Source: an uncultured Eubacteriales bacterium
GTDB taxonomy: Bacteria > Bacillota > Clostridia > TANB77 > CAG-508
Direction of reading: 5' to 3'
Assembly: GCA_902760765.1 (NCBI GenBank)
Contig: CACWHO010000025.1
Span: 1-7,190 of the forward strand
DNA length: 7,190 bases
Notes under the pieces: model-generated
What the model saw: only the letters and a program-made list of their open reading frames with translations
Told to the model about the DNA's origin: nothing
The model's database searches: none
Made by a program: the position numbers and the translations under genes
Part shown: positions 1 to 6,738 of the stretch, piece after piece
Numbering within the stretch: the first letter of the stretch is position 1
Layout of the letters: each line of letters begins with the position of its first letter

Positions 1-861
1 AACATTGAAATAAGTAAATTAACATCAAGTGGCGAACTTATTGGTGTATTAATACTTTTAAAAGATACAACACAGCACATGGAAGATATGCAGACAATTA
101 AAAACAATCAGAATATGCTTATTGAACAAGAACGTTTAGCATCACTTGGACAATTAATTGGTGGAATTTCACATAACTTAAAAACACCAATAATGTCAAT
201 TGCAGGTGCTACTGAAGGACTTAATGATTTAATAAAGGAATATGATGCTTCAATAGGTGACCCAGAAGTAACAGAGCAAGACCATCATGATATAGCAAAA
301 GATATGTATGGTTGGACAGAAAAAATAAAAGAATATACAGAATATATGTCAGATATTATCACGACTGTTAAAGGACAAGCTGTAACATTATCAGAAGATG
401 AGGAAATAAGCTTTACAATTGAAGAATTAATTAAGAGAGTCAATATTTTGATGAGACATGAATTAAAAAATGCATATATTGTTTTAAATACAAAAATAAA
501 TATTGATGAGAATACAACAATTAAAGGCGATGTAAATAGCTTAGTTCAAGTTGTTAACAATTTAATCTCAAATGCAATTCAAGCATATAATGGAGAACAA
601 TACAAAGATATTAACTTGATAATTGATAGAAAAAACGATGATATTGTAATTTCTGTACAAGATTTTGCTTGTGGTATGCCAAAAGAAGTACAAGATAAAT
701 TATTTAAAGAAATGGTAACTACAAAAGGCAAAAAAGGTTCAGGACTTGGATTATTTATGTCTTATTCAACAATAAAGGGACATTTTAGAGGAGAAATGAC
801 ATTTGAATCAGAAGTAGGAAAAGGTACAACATTTTATATTACATTACCAGAAAAAAAATAA
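1..861 (+). CDS. Sensor histidine kinase, C-terminal part (5' end outside window)
   Basis: The frame is open from base 1 to the TAA at 859-861, giving 286 residues, so the N-terminal sensor part lies before the window. The ATG at 79 is internal, because the coding frame continues upstream of it. Fragment residues 1-25 look like the last strands of a PAS-type sensor domain (GELIGVLILLKDTTQ), followed by a helical linker. The dimerisation and phosphotransfer domain has its H-box at SHNLKTPI, with the phospho-acceptor His at fragment residue 58. The HATPase domain shows an N-box (NNLISNAIQA, about 186-195), a G1 box D221-F-A-C-G225 and a G2 box G246-SGLGL, ending in a typical GKGTTFYITLP tail. 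The family autophosphorylates on His from ATP and passes phosphate to a response regulator Asp. The REC-HD-GYP gene directly downstream is the likely partner (inference). The G1 box has Ala where DxGxG normally has its first Gly. Kinase identity is firm; the signal sensed is unknown. Confidence 0.93.
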   Translation, partial: NIEISKLTSSGELIGVLILLKDTTQHMEDMQTIKNNQNMLIEQERLASLGQLIGGISHNLKTPIMSIAGATEGLNDLIKEYDASIGDPEVTEQDHHDIAKDMYGWTEKIKEYTEYMSDIITTVKGQAVTLSEDEEISFTIEELIKRVNILMRHELKNAYIVLNTKINIDENTTIKGDVNSLVQVVNNLISNAIQAYNGEQYKDINLIIDRKNDDIVISVQDFACGMPKEVQDKLFKEMVTTKGKKGSGLGLFMSYSTIKGHFRGEMTFESEVGKGTTFYITLPEKK

Positions 862-870
862 AATAAAAAT

Positions 871-930
871 AAAAAATCAACTTTTACAATTATTTATGAT
901 TTTTATAAATAAAAAGTTGATTTTTTTTAA
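871..930 (+). terminator. Intrinsic terminator after the histidine kinase gene
   Basis: A 15-base left arm (871-885, AAAAAATCAACTTTT) pairs perfectly with 912-926. Inside it a second perfect 7-bp stem (891-897 with 905-911) closes a 7-base loop. The two stems stack on the right side and are separated on the left by a 5-base bulge (886-890). The right arm runs into a T tract (921-928). The hairpin starts ten bases after the kinase stop codon. It is AT-rich with few G-C pairs, so its efficiency is uncertain, but the shape and placement fit a rho-independent terminator. Confidence 0.75.
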
Positions 931-945
931 TTTTTTATATATAAT
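917..945 (+). promoter_or_regulatory. Putative sigma-A promoter for the response regulator unit
   Basis: TTGATT (917-922) and TATAAT (940-945) are separated by exactly 17 bases, matching the vegetative consensus at 4 of 6 and 6 of 6 positions. The start of transcription would fall near 951-953, giving a leader of under 30 bases before the ATG at 979. The -35 box lies inside the right arm and T tract of the preceding terminator, so the two signals share DNA. TATAAT-like strings are common in AT-rich DNA; the exact spacing and the position between terminator and gene support this one. Confidence 0.6.
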
Positions 946-963
946 GTCTTTATCTAAAAGCAA

Positions 964-970
964 AAAGGAG
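964..970 (+). promoter_or_regulatory. Ribosome binding site deciding the response regulator start
   Basis: AAAGGAG lies 8 bases before the ATG at 979, an ideal spacing. An in-frame GTG at 970 uses the last G of this site as its first base and so cannot be served by it. The start at 979 is therefore chosen. Confidence 0.85.
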
Positions 971-978
971 TGATATAC

Positions 979-2037
979 ATGAGAAAAAATATGGTTGAAA
1001 ATGCAGAATCAAATGGATATAAAATACTTGCAGTTGATGATGAACAAGGTATTGTAGATTCACTTTCAATATTTTTAAAACGTTCTGGATATGACTTTAC
1101 TGGTGTAACAGACCCTGTTCAAGCAATTGAACTAGTAAAAAATGAACATTTTGATATGCTAATATTGGACTTTATGATGTACCCACTTCATGGTGACCAA
1201 GTAGTTGAAGAAATTCGTAAATTTAATAAAGAACTATATATTTTGTTACTAACTGGACATAAAGATTTGGCTCCACCACTTGAAACAATTAGAAAATTAG
1301 ATATTCAAGGATATTGTGAAAAAAGCGACAAGTTTGACCAATTGCTTTTATTAATTGAGTCTGGAATAAAATCAATTGAGCAAATGAATGAAATAAAGAA
1401 AATAAATGCTGAATTAAAAGATACACAAGACCAATTAGAAAAAGCCTTTTTGGAAAGTATACAAACATTAAGATATACAGTTGAAGCAAAAGACCCATAT
1501 ACAAGAGGACATTCAGATAGAGTTTCTGAATATTCTGTTTTAATTGGTAAAAAATTAGGATTATCTGACCAAGATTTAAAAACACTACAAATAGGCGGTT
1601 TATTCCATGATATTGGAAAAATAGGCGTTCCAGATAGTATATTGCTTAAAGAAGATAAATTATCTGATGATGAGTATTCACAAATAAAAAATCACCCATC
1701 AATTGGAGCACATATATTGTCAAATGCAACAATATTTAAAGATATAATTCCTATTGTATTGCATCACCACGAAAAATATAATGGACATGGATATCCAAGC
1801 CAACTTGCTGGAGAAGATATACCATATTTTGCTAGAATTGCAGCGGTTGCAGATACATTTGATGCAATGACATCAAAAAGACCATATAGAAATGCACTTC
1901 CAAAAGAAGTTGTAGTTGAAGAAATAGAAAAAAATAAGGGAACACAGTTTGACCCTAAAATAGCTGACGCATTTTTGGATATACTAAAAGATGAATATGA
2001 CAAAATTGAAGAAATCCAAGAAAAGTACCCATCATAA
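979..2037 (+). CDS. Response regulator with HD-GYP cyclic-di-GMP phosphodiesterase output
   Basis: The protein has 352 residues. The receiver domain (about 14-130) shows the acidic pair D20-D21, phospho-acceptor D64, T92 and the conserved Lys K115. A helical linker (about 131-160) leads to an HD-GYP domain (about 160-345). Its hallmarks are H178-xx-RV, H210-D211-IGKIGVPD, H239-P, HHE (263-265), HGYP (270-273) and D292-xxDAM-xxxRPYR. HD-GYP enzymes hydrolyse cyclic-di-GMP with a two- or three-metal centre. The metal-binding His/Asp motifs and the GYP signature are intact, so activity is likely. No DNA-binding domain is present, so phosphorylation probably controls second-messenger turnover in the cytoplasm. 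The upstream histidine kinase is the probable phosphate donor, although a terminator and a promoter lie between them. Just after D64 the usual M-P reads M67-Y68-P69. It heads a run of four closely spaced genes. Confidence 0.93.
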   Translation: MRKNMVENAESNGYKILAVDDEQGIVDSLSIFLKRSGYDFTGVTDPVQAIELVKNEHFDMLILDFMMYPLHGDQVVEEIRKFNKELYILLLTGHKDLAPPLETIRKLDIQGYCEKSDKFDQLLLLIESGIKSIEQMNEIKKINAELKDTQDQLEKAFLESIQTLRYTVEAKDPYTRGHSDRVSEYSVLIGKKLGLSDQDLKTLQIGGLFHDIGKIGVPDSILLKEDKLSDDEYSQIKNHPSIGAHILSNATIFKDIIPIVLHHHEKYNGHGYPSQLAGEDIPYFARIAAVADTFDAMTSKRPYRNALPKEVVVEEIEKNKGTQFDPKIADAFLDILKDEYDKIEEIQEKYPS

Positions 2038-2055
2038 AATAATGGAGGTTTATTA

Positions 2056-2796
2056 ATGTTTAATTTTTCGTTTGACAAAAGAACACTATATATAATAATG
2101 GCTGTAATGATTGGAATTGTTGTAATGCAATATGCTACTGACCCATCAAGGTTAGTTACATTACTTATTAGTGCACCTGCAGTACTTATAGCAATAACAT
2201 TTCACGAATATGCACATGGATATGTTGCATACAAATTAGGAGATGATACAGCAAAAAATCAAGGAAGACTTAGCTTAAATCCATTTGCACATTTAGACCC
2301 AATAGGAACATTACTATTATTAGTTGCAGGATTTGGATGGGGAAAACCAGTTGAAATTGACCCAAGAAATTTTACAAGAAAAATGTCTATGGAAAAGGGT
2401 GAGGCACTTGTTGCTTTAGCAGGACCTGTAATGAATTTTATACTTGCATTTGTATTTACACTAATATATTGTGCAATTTATAAATTTGCGAGTATAAGCT
2501 TTACAGCATCTAATATTGGACAAATAATTTTACTTTTGGTAGCAAGTACAATTTCAGTAAATATAGGACTTGGAGTTTTTAACTTAATACCTTTACCACC
2601 ATTAGATGGCTCAAAAATTATCATTCCGTTATTACCAACAAATGCAAAAGAATTTTTTAGAAATAATGAGCAAATATTTTATATAATATTTATTTTAATA
2701 TGGGTAACAGGAATTGCAGGAGTTATAATAACACCAGCTATAAATGGCATTACAAATGGATTTATACATTTAGGAAGATTAATTTTCAGGATTTAA
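2056..2796 (+). CDS. Site-2 protease family (M50) membrane metalloprotease
   Basis: The protein has 246 residues and a GGAGG site (2044-2048) 7 bases before ATG. It is very hydrophobic, with about six candidate membrane segments (roughly 10-27, 33-50, 83-96, 117-142, 154-178 and 206-228). The zinc motif H50-E51-Y-A-H54 ends the second segment, and the second M50 motif, N176-LIPLPPLD184-G, supplies the third metal ligand D184. The RLSLNPFAHLDPIG stretch (71-84) is typical of the short bacterial M50 proteins that lack PDZ or CBS domains. Members cleave substrates within or near the membrane; the substrate here is unknown. The gene begins 18 bases after the HD-GYP stop, so co-transcription is likely, but a functional tie to cyclic-di-GMP signalling is not shown. 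It is not close to RseP, which is longer and carries PDZ domains. Confidence 0.92.
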   Translation: MFNFSFDKRTLYIIMAVMIGIVVMQYATDPSRLVTLLISAPAVLIAITFHEYAHGYVAYKLGDDTAKNQGRLSLNPFAHLDPIGTLLLLVAGFGWGKPVEIDPRNFTRKMSMEKGEALVALAGPVMNFILAFVFTLIYCAIYKFASISFTASNIGQIILLLVASTISVNIGLGVFNLIPLPPLDGSKIIIPLLPTNAKEFFRNNEQIFYIIFILIWVTGIAGVIITPAINGITNGFIHLGRLIFRI

Positions 2797-2839
2797 TAGT
2801 TTTATTTTACCTGAAACAATGATATAAAGGAATGTAAAA

Positions 2840-3832
2840 ATGAAAAAAGAAATATTAACATTAGGAATAGAATCAAGTTGTGACGAAACATCAGTTGCAG
2901 TAGTAAAAAATGGAAGAGAAATCTTATCAAATATAATAGATACGCAAATACCAATACATGAAAAGTATGGTGGCGTTGTACCAGAAATAGCTTCAAGAAA
3001 TCATATTGAAGCTATTTCTAGAGTTACAAGAGAAAGCTTAAAACAAGCAAATGTTACATTTGATGATATTGATGCAGTAACTCCAACATATGGCCCTGGG
3101 CTAGTTGGTGCATTACTTGTTGGACTTTCTTATGGAAAAGCACTTGCATATGCAATAAACAAACCATTAGTGGGAGTAAACCATATTCAAGGACATATTG
3201 CTGCAAATTATATTACATATAAAGAATTAGAACCACCATTTTTGTGTGTTATGATGTCAGGTGGAAATACGCAACTTGTATATGTAAAAGATTATACAAA
3301 TTTTGAAGTACTTGGTAAAACTAGAGATGATGCAATTGGGGAAGCATTTGACAAAGTTGCAAGAGTTGTAGGGCTTGGATATCCTGGCGGACCAAAGATT
3401 GATAAACTAGCAAAAACAGGAAATCCAAATGCAATAGAATTACCAAAAACACATTTTGAAAATCTAGATTTTAGTTTTAGTGGAATAAAAACAGCAGTTA
3501 TCAATTTACATCACAAAACACCAGATATTAATAAAGCAGATTTAGTTGCAAGTTTTGAAAAAACGGTAACTGAAATATTATTAGAAAATACAAAAAAAGC
3601 ACTTAAACAAACTGGATTAAAAACAATTGCATTAGCAGGAGGAGTTTCTGCAAATAGTTATATAAGAAATGAATTTTTAAAATTACAAGAAAAAGGAATT
3701 AAAGTATATATGCCAGATATAAAATTATGTACAGATAATGCAGCAATGATTGCATCTGCTGGATATTATAATTTTATAAATGGAAAACAAGATGAATTAA
3801 ATTTAAATGCAGTACCAAATTTAAAATTATAA
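2840..3832 (+). CDS. tsaD: tRNA N6-adenosine threonylcarbamoyltransferase TsaD
   Basis: The protein has 330 residues, near the usual bacterial length, with AAAGGA (2826-2831) 8 bases before ATG. It carries the ASKHA-fold ATPase signatures: LGIESSCDET (8-17), the metal-binding H115-IQG-H119, SGGNTQLV, GEAFDKVARVVGLGYPGG, ALAGGVSAN, and CTDNAAMIA with third metal ligand D299. TsaD transfers the threonylcarbamoyl group made by TsaC (YwlC) to A37 of tRNAs that read ANN codons, forming t6A. It works in the cytoplasm in complex with TsaB and TsaE. Neither partner is in this window; they must be elsewhere, which is not unusual. It follows the M50 gene by 43 bases and shares the same apparent transcription unit. 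All catalytic motifs are present and nothing looks degraded. Confidence 0.97.
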   Translation: MKKEILTLGIESSCDETSVAVVKNGREILSNIIDTQIPIHEKYGGVVPEIASRNHIEAISRVTRESLKQANVTFDDIDAVTPTYGPGLVGALLVGLSYGKALAYAINKPLVGVNHIQGHIAANYITYKELEPPFLCVMMSGGNTQLVYVKDYTNFEVLGKTRDDAIGEAFDKVARVVGLGYPGGPKIDKLAKTGNPNAIELPKTHFENLDFSFSGIKTAVINLHHKTPDINKADLVASFEKTVTEILLENTKKALKQTGLKTIALAGGVSANSYIRNEFLKLQEKGIKVYMPDIKLCTDNAAMIASAGYYNFINGKQDELNLNAVPNLKL

Positions 3833-3862
3833 TTAAAAAATTAATATAAAAGAGGTGAGAAT

Positions 3863-4555
3863 ATGGCAATATACACAATTGCAGACTTACATTTGTCATT
3901 TAATACAGACAAACCAATGGATATTTTTGGAACCAATTGGAAAGATTATGAAGAAAAAATTAAACAAGATTGGATGGCAAAAGTAACAGAAAATGACTTA
4001 GTTGTATTGCCAGGAGATTTCTCATGGGCTATGTATTTGGAAGAAACATCAAAAGACTTTGAATTTATAAACAAATTACCAGGTAAAAAAATATTATTAA
4101 AAGGAAATCATGATTATTGGTGGACAACAGTTACAAATATGAAAAATTATATAAAAAAACAAGGATTTACAAATATTGATTTTTTACATAATAATTCATA
4201 CTTGTTTGATGATAAAATAATTTGTGGCACAAAAGGTTGGAATATTTCAGAAGATGAAGAAGATATAAGATTAACAATAAGAGAAGAGCAAAGACTTGAA
4301 TTATCAATAAAAACTGGAATTGAACACTTTGGAAAAGATAAAGAAATAATAGTATTTATGCATTACCCACCAGTAATAAAAAATAATTTAAATACTGGCT
4401 ATATTTCAATAATGAAAAAATATGGAATAAAAAGATGCTATTATGGACATTTACATGGAAATTCAATTAATGATGCTGTAGAAGGCAATGTTAATGGGAT
4501 TGAGCTAAAGCTTGTAAGTGCAGATGGAGTTAATTTTAAATTAATAAAAATATAA
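3863..4555 (+). CDS. Calcineurin-like metallophosphoesterase
   Basis: The protein has 230 residues and a strong GAGGTG site (3852-3857) 5 bases before ATG. The five metallophosphoesterase motifs appear in order: D8-L-H10, G51-D52-FSW, G81-N82-H83-D84, the MHYPP motif with H167, and G195-H196-L-H198. These residues build a two-metal centre that hydrolyses phosphate esters. There is no signal peptide or membrane segment, so it should be cytoplasmic. The D-x-H start, the FSWA stretch after GD and the NHDYWW sequence suggest the small predicted-phosphohydrolase group found in Firmicutes, whose substrate I do not know. It is the last gene of the unit: an intrinsic terminator begins within its stop codon. 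A nucleotide, phosphoprotein or phospholipid substrate would all be compatible. Confidence 0.9.
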   Translation: MAIYTIADLHLSFNTDKPMDIFGTNWKDYEEKIKQDWMAKVTENDLVVLPGDFSWAMYLEETSKDFEFINKLPGKKILLKGNHDYWWTTVTNMKNYIKKQGFTNIDFLHNNSYLFDDKIICGTKGWNISEDEEDIRLTIREEQRLELSIKTGIEHFGKDKEIIVFMHYPPVIKNNLNTGYISIMKKYGIKRCYYGHLHGNSINDAVEGNVNGIELKLVSADGVNFKLIKI

Positions 4556-4585
4556 AAAACAAGTTAATTCTTGTTTTTTTGTTTT
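4554..4585 (+). terminator. Intrinsic terminator after the metallophosphoesterase gene
   Basis: AAAAAACAAG (4554-4563) pairs perfectly over 10 bp with 4570-4579 around a TTAATT loop. A T-rich run (4574-4585, interrupted by G4581) follows. The left arm begins on the second base of the TAA stop (4553-4555). This separates the response regulator to phosphoesterase unit from recG. Confidence 0.8.
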
Positions 4586-4605
4586 ATATATAGTAAACTA
4601 TATAT
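4586..4605 (+). repeat. 20-base palindrome upstream of recG
   Basis: ATATATAGT (4586-4594) and ACTATATAT (4597-4605) are perfect inverted repeats separated by AA. The dyad fills nearly all the space between the upstream terminator and the GGTGA site of recG. It could be an operator or part of the recG promoter (TATAGT at 4589-4594 resembles a -10 box, but no convincing -35 is spaced for it), or it could be chance in AT-rich DNA. Confidence 0.5.
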
Positions 4606-4610
4606 GGTGA
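4606..4610 (+). promoter_or_regulatory. Ribosome binding site deciding the recG start
   Basis: GGTGA matches the 3' half of the full Shine-Dalgarno consensus and sits 5 bases before the ATG at 4616. The in-frame ATG at 4604 overlaps this site, and an in-frame TTG at 4571 lies in the terminator, so both are poor starts. The site is weaker than those of the upstream genes. Confidence 0.6.
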
Positions 4611-4615
4611 AAATT

Positions 4616-6673
4616 ATGGATTTAAATGAAGATGTAAAATATGTAAAAGGTGTTGGACCTAATAGAGTTCAACTTTTGAATAAAATAGGAATATTTACAC
4701 TAAAAGATTTAATTACATATTATCCAAGAGAATATGAAGATAGAAGCAAAATAAAAAATATATGTGAGTGCCAAAATGGAGAAGATACTGTAATAGAAGC
4801 TGTTGCAGTTTCTAGACTAGCAAATACAAGAATTGGAAAAGGCAAAACAATCCAAAAATTACAGGTAAGAGATGAAACAGGTTTAGCAACAATTACATGG
4901 TTTAATCAACCTTTTTTAAACACAAAATTTTATGTTGGAAAAAAATATAGGTTCTATGGTAGAATAAATGAACAATTTGGCAGAGTAGAAATGGTTTCTC
5001 CAGTATTTGATGATATCAGAGAAACAAATAATACTGGGAAAATAATTCCAATTTATCCATTAACATTTAAGTTAACACAAAATATTTTAAGAAAAATAAT
5101 TGAAAATGGGTTAGAAATAGTTAAAGAAAATGGTGGATTAAAAGAAACAATACCATCATATATTTTAAATAAATATGACTTAGTCGAAATAAACAAAGCA
5201 ACAAATTCAATTCATTTTCCACAAAACAATGAAGACTTTAAAAATGCAAGAAAAAGGCTTGTATTTGAGGAATTACTTTCAACTCAACTTGCACTTTTAC
5301 AATTAAAAAATAATAACATAAATGACAAAAAAGGCATACAATTTAATAAAAATGTTAAAATGTCAGATGTTATAAATACATTACCATTTAAATTAACAAA
5401 AGCACAATTGAAAGTATTAGAAGAAATAGATGACAACATGGAATCAAATAAAACAATGAACAGACTTCTTCAGGGAGATGTTGGCTCAGGTAAAACTGTT
5501 GTTGCAATGATTGCTGCATATAAAGCAGTAAAATCTGGTTATCAAGTTGCAATACTAGCACCAACTGCAATACTTGCAACTCAACATTTAACAAATTTTA
5601 AAAATACTTTAGACAAATTTGGAATAAGAACAGAGCTTTTAATTTCTGGTATTACAAAGAAAAACAAAGAACAAATATTACAAAAACTTGCAGATGGAGA
5701 GATAGACATAATAATTGGAACACATGCATTACTTGAAGAAAATGTCATATTTAAAAATCTAGGGCTTGTTGTAACAGATGAACAACATAGATTTGGTGTA
5801 AAACAAAGAATGACAATAGTAGAAAAAGGTCAAAATCCAGATGAACTTGTAATGTCAGCAACACCAATACCACGTTCACTTGCACTCATTTTATATGGAG
5901 ATTTGGACATTTCAATTATAGATGAATTACCACCAAATAGAAAAACAGTTGAAACATATGCTGTAACAGGAAAAATGGATGAAAGAATAAATAATTTTAT
6001 TAGAGCACAGGTAAAAGAAGGAAGGCAAGCATATATTGTATGTCCATTAGTAGAAGAAAGCGAAGAAGTAGATGCAGATTTAAAAGCTGTAAAAACATTA
6101 TATGAAACATGTAAAAATGAAACATTTCCTGAATTTAGGGTAGAATACATACATGGAAAAATGAAACCAAAAGAAAAAGATGACATAATGTTCAGATTTA
6201 AAAATCATGAAATAGATATTTTGATATCAACAACTGTAATTGAAGTTGGTGTTGATGTTCCAAACGCAAGTGTTATGGTTATTGAAGATAGTCAAAGATT
6301 TGGGCTTGCACAACTACACCAATTAAGAGGTAGAGTTGGCCGTGGCGAATACAAATCATATTGCATTTTAAAATATAAAGGAAAAGGTCAAAATACAAAA
6401 GAAAGAATGAAAGTAATGTGTGAAACAAATGATGGATTTGTTATTTCACAAAAAGACCTAGAATTAAGAGGCTCAGGAGACTTTTTTGGAACAATGCAAC
6501 ATGGTATACCAGAATTTAAAATTGCAAATTTATTTACAGACATTGATGTTTTAAAATTAGTTCAAGGAGTTGCAATTTCTGTAGTTGATAAAGACCCAAA
6601 ACTAGAGAAAGAAGAAAACAAACTTTTAAAAGAGCTAGTTAAAGATAAGTTTACAGATAGGATAGAAATATAA
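4616..6673 (+). CDS. recG: ATP-dependent DNA helicase RecG
   Basis: The protein has 685 residues from the ATG at 4616, a normal RecG length. The start fits both the GGTGA site and the family-like opening MDLNEDVKYVKGVGP. The N-terminal wedge with its OB-type fold covers about 50-160. The helicase core shows Walker A G287-DVGSGKT294 (Lys 293), the DEQH box 388-391 followed by RFGV, motif III S414-AT-PIPR, and motif VI Q566-LHQLRGRVGRG577. The RecG-type tail ELRGSGDFFGT with EFKIANLF follows. RecG binds branched DNA and drives fork regression and branch migration in replication restart and repair. At the tail, GT-M627-Q628-HG has Met where homologues I recall carry Arg or Lys. It heads a new unit after a terminator, and a YihY-family gene follows by 65 bases. 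No truncation or frameshift is seen. Confidence 0.97.
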   Translation: MDLNEDVKYVKGVGPNRVQLLNKIGIFTLKDLITYYPREYEDRSKIKNICECQNGEDTVIEAVAVSRLANTRIGKGKTIQKLQVRDETGLATITWFNQPFLNTKFYVGKKYRFYGRINEQFGRVEMVSPVFDDIRETNNTGKIIPIYPLTFKLTQNILRKIIENGLEIVKENGGLKETIPSYILNKYDLVEINKATNSIHFPQNNEDFKNARKRLVFEELLSTQLALLQLKNNNINDKKGIQFNKNVKMSDVINTLPFKLTKAQLKVLEEIDDNMESNKTMNRLLQGDVGSGKTVVAMIAAYKAVKSGYQVAILAPTAILATQHLTNFKNTLDKFGIRTELLISGITKKNKEQILQKLADGEIDIIIGTHALLEENVIFKNLGLVVTDEQHRFGVKQRMTIVEKGQNPDELVMSATPIPRSLALILYGDLDISIIDELPPNRKTVETYAVTGKMDERINNFIRAQVKEGRQAYIVCPLVEESEEVDADLKAVKTLYETCKNETFPEFRVEYIHGKMKPKEKDDIMFRFKNHEIDILISTTVIEVGVDVPNASVMVIEDSQRFGLAQLHQLRGRVGRGEYKSYCILKYKGKGQNTKERMKVMCETNDGFVISQKDLELRGSGDFFGTMQHGIPEFKIANLFTDIDVLKLVQGVAISVVDKDPKLEKEENKLLKELVKDKFTDRIEI

Positions 6674-6674
6674 T

Positions 6675-6703
6675 GTTGAAAAATAATCATAACTTTTTTC
6701 AAC
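6675..6703 (+). repeat. Inverted repeat (hairpin) just after recG
   Basis: GTTGAAAAA (6675-6683) pairs perfectly with TTTTTCAAC (6695-6703) around an 11-base loop, starting two bases after the recG stop. No T tract follows the right arm, so it does not meet the pattern of an intrinsic terminator. It may protect the recG 3' end from exonucleases or weaken read-through into the next gene. Confidence 0.5.
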
Positions 6704-6738
6704 TAGATTTGTGCCTTAAAGAAAGAATGTGAGTAAAA

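Noticed and set aside
970..978. Upstream in-frame GTG start for the response regulator
   Set aside because: The GTG begins on the last G of the AAAGGAG ribosome site. The ATG at 979 has ideal spacing to that site.
1289..2078. Minus-strand open frames opposite the response regulator gene
   Set aside because: They are antisense to well-supported receiver and HD-GYP coding sequence and show no domain features of their own. The same holds for the minus frames opposite the protease/tsaD boundary, tsaD and recG.
2784..2816. Inverted repeat TTTCAGG/CCTGAAA spanning the protease gene stop codon
   Set aside because: It is only 7 bp with a 19-base loop, has no T tract after it and lies inside a closely spaced gene group. 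Chance is an adequate explanation.
4571..4615. Longer recG reading frame from TTG at 4571 or ATG at 4604
   Set aside because: The TTG lies inside the terminator's right arm, and the ATG at 4604 overlaps the only Shine-Dalgarno-like sequence. The residues added do not resemble a RecG start.
6727..6732. ATG-TGA start-stop just upstream of and in frame with the YihY-family gene
   Set aside because: It encodes a single codon. It does rule out an upstream extension of the gene, but there is no evidence of a regulatory uORF.
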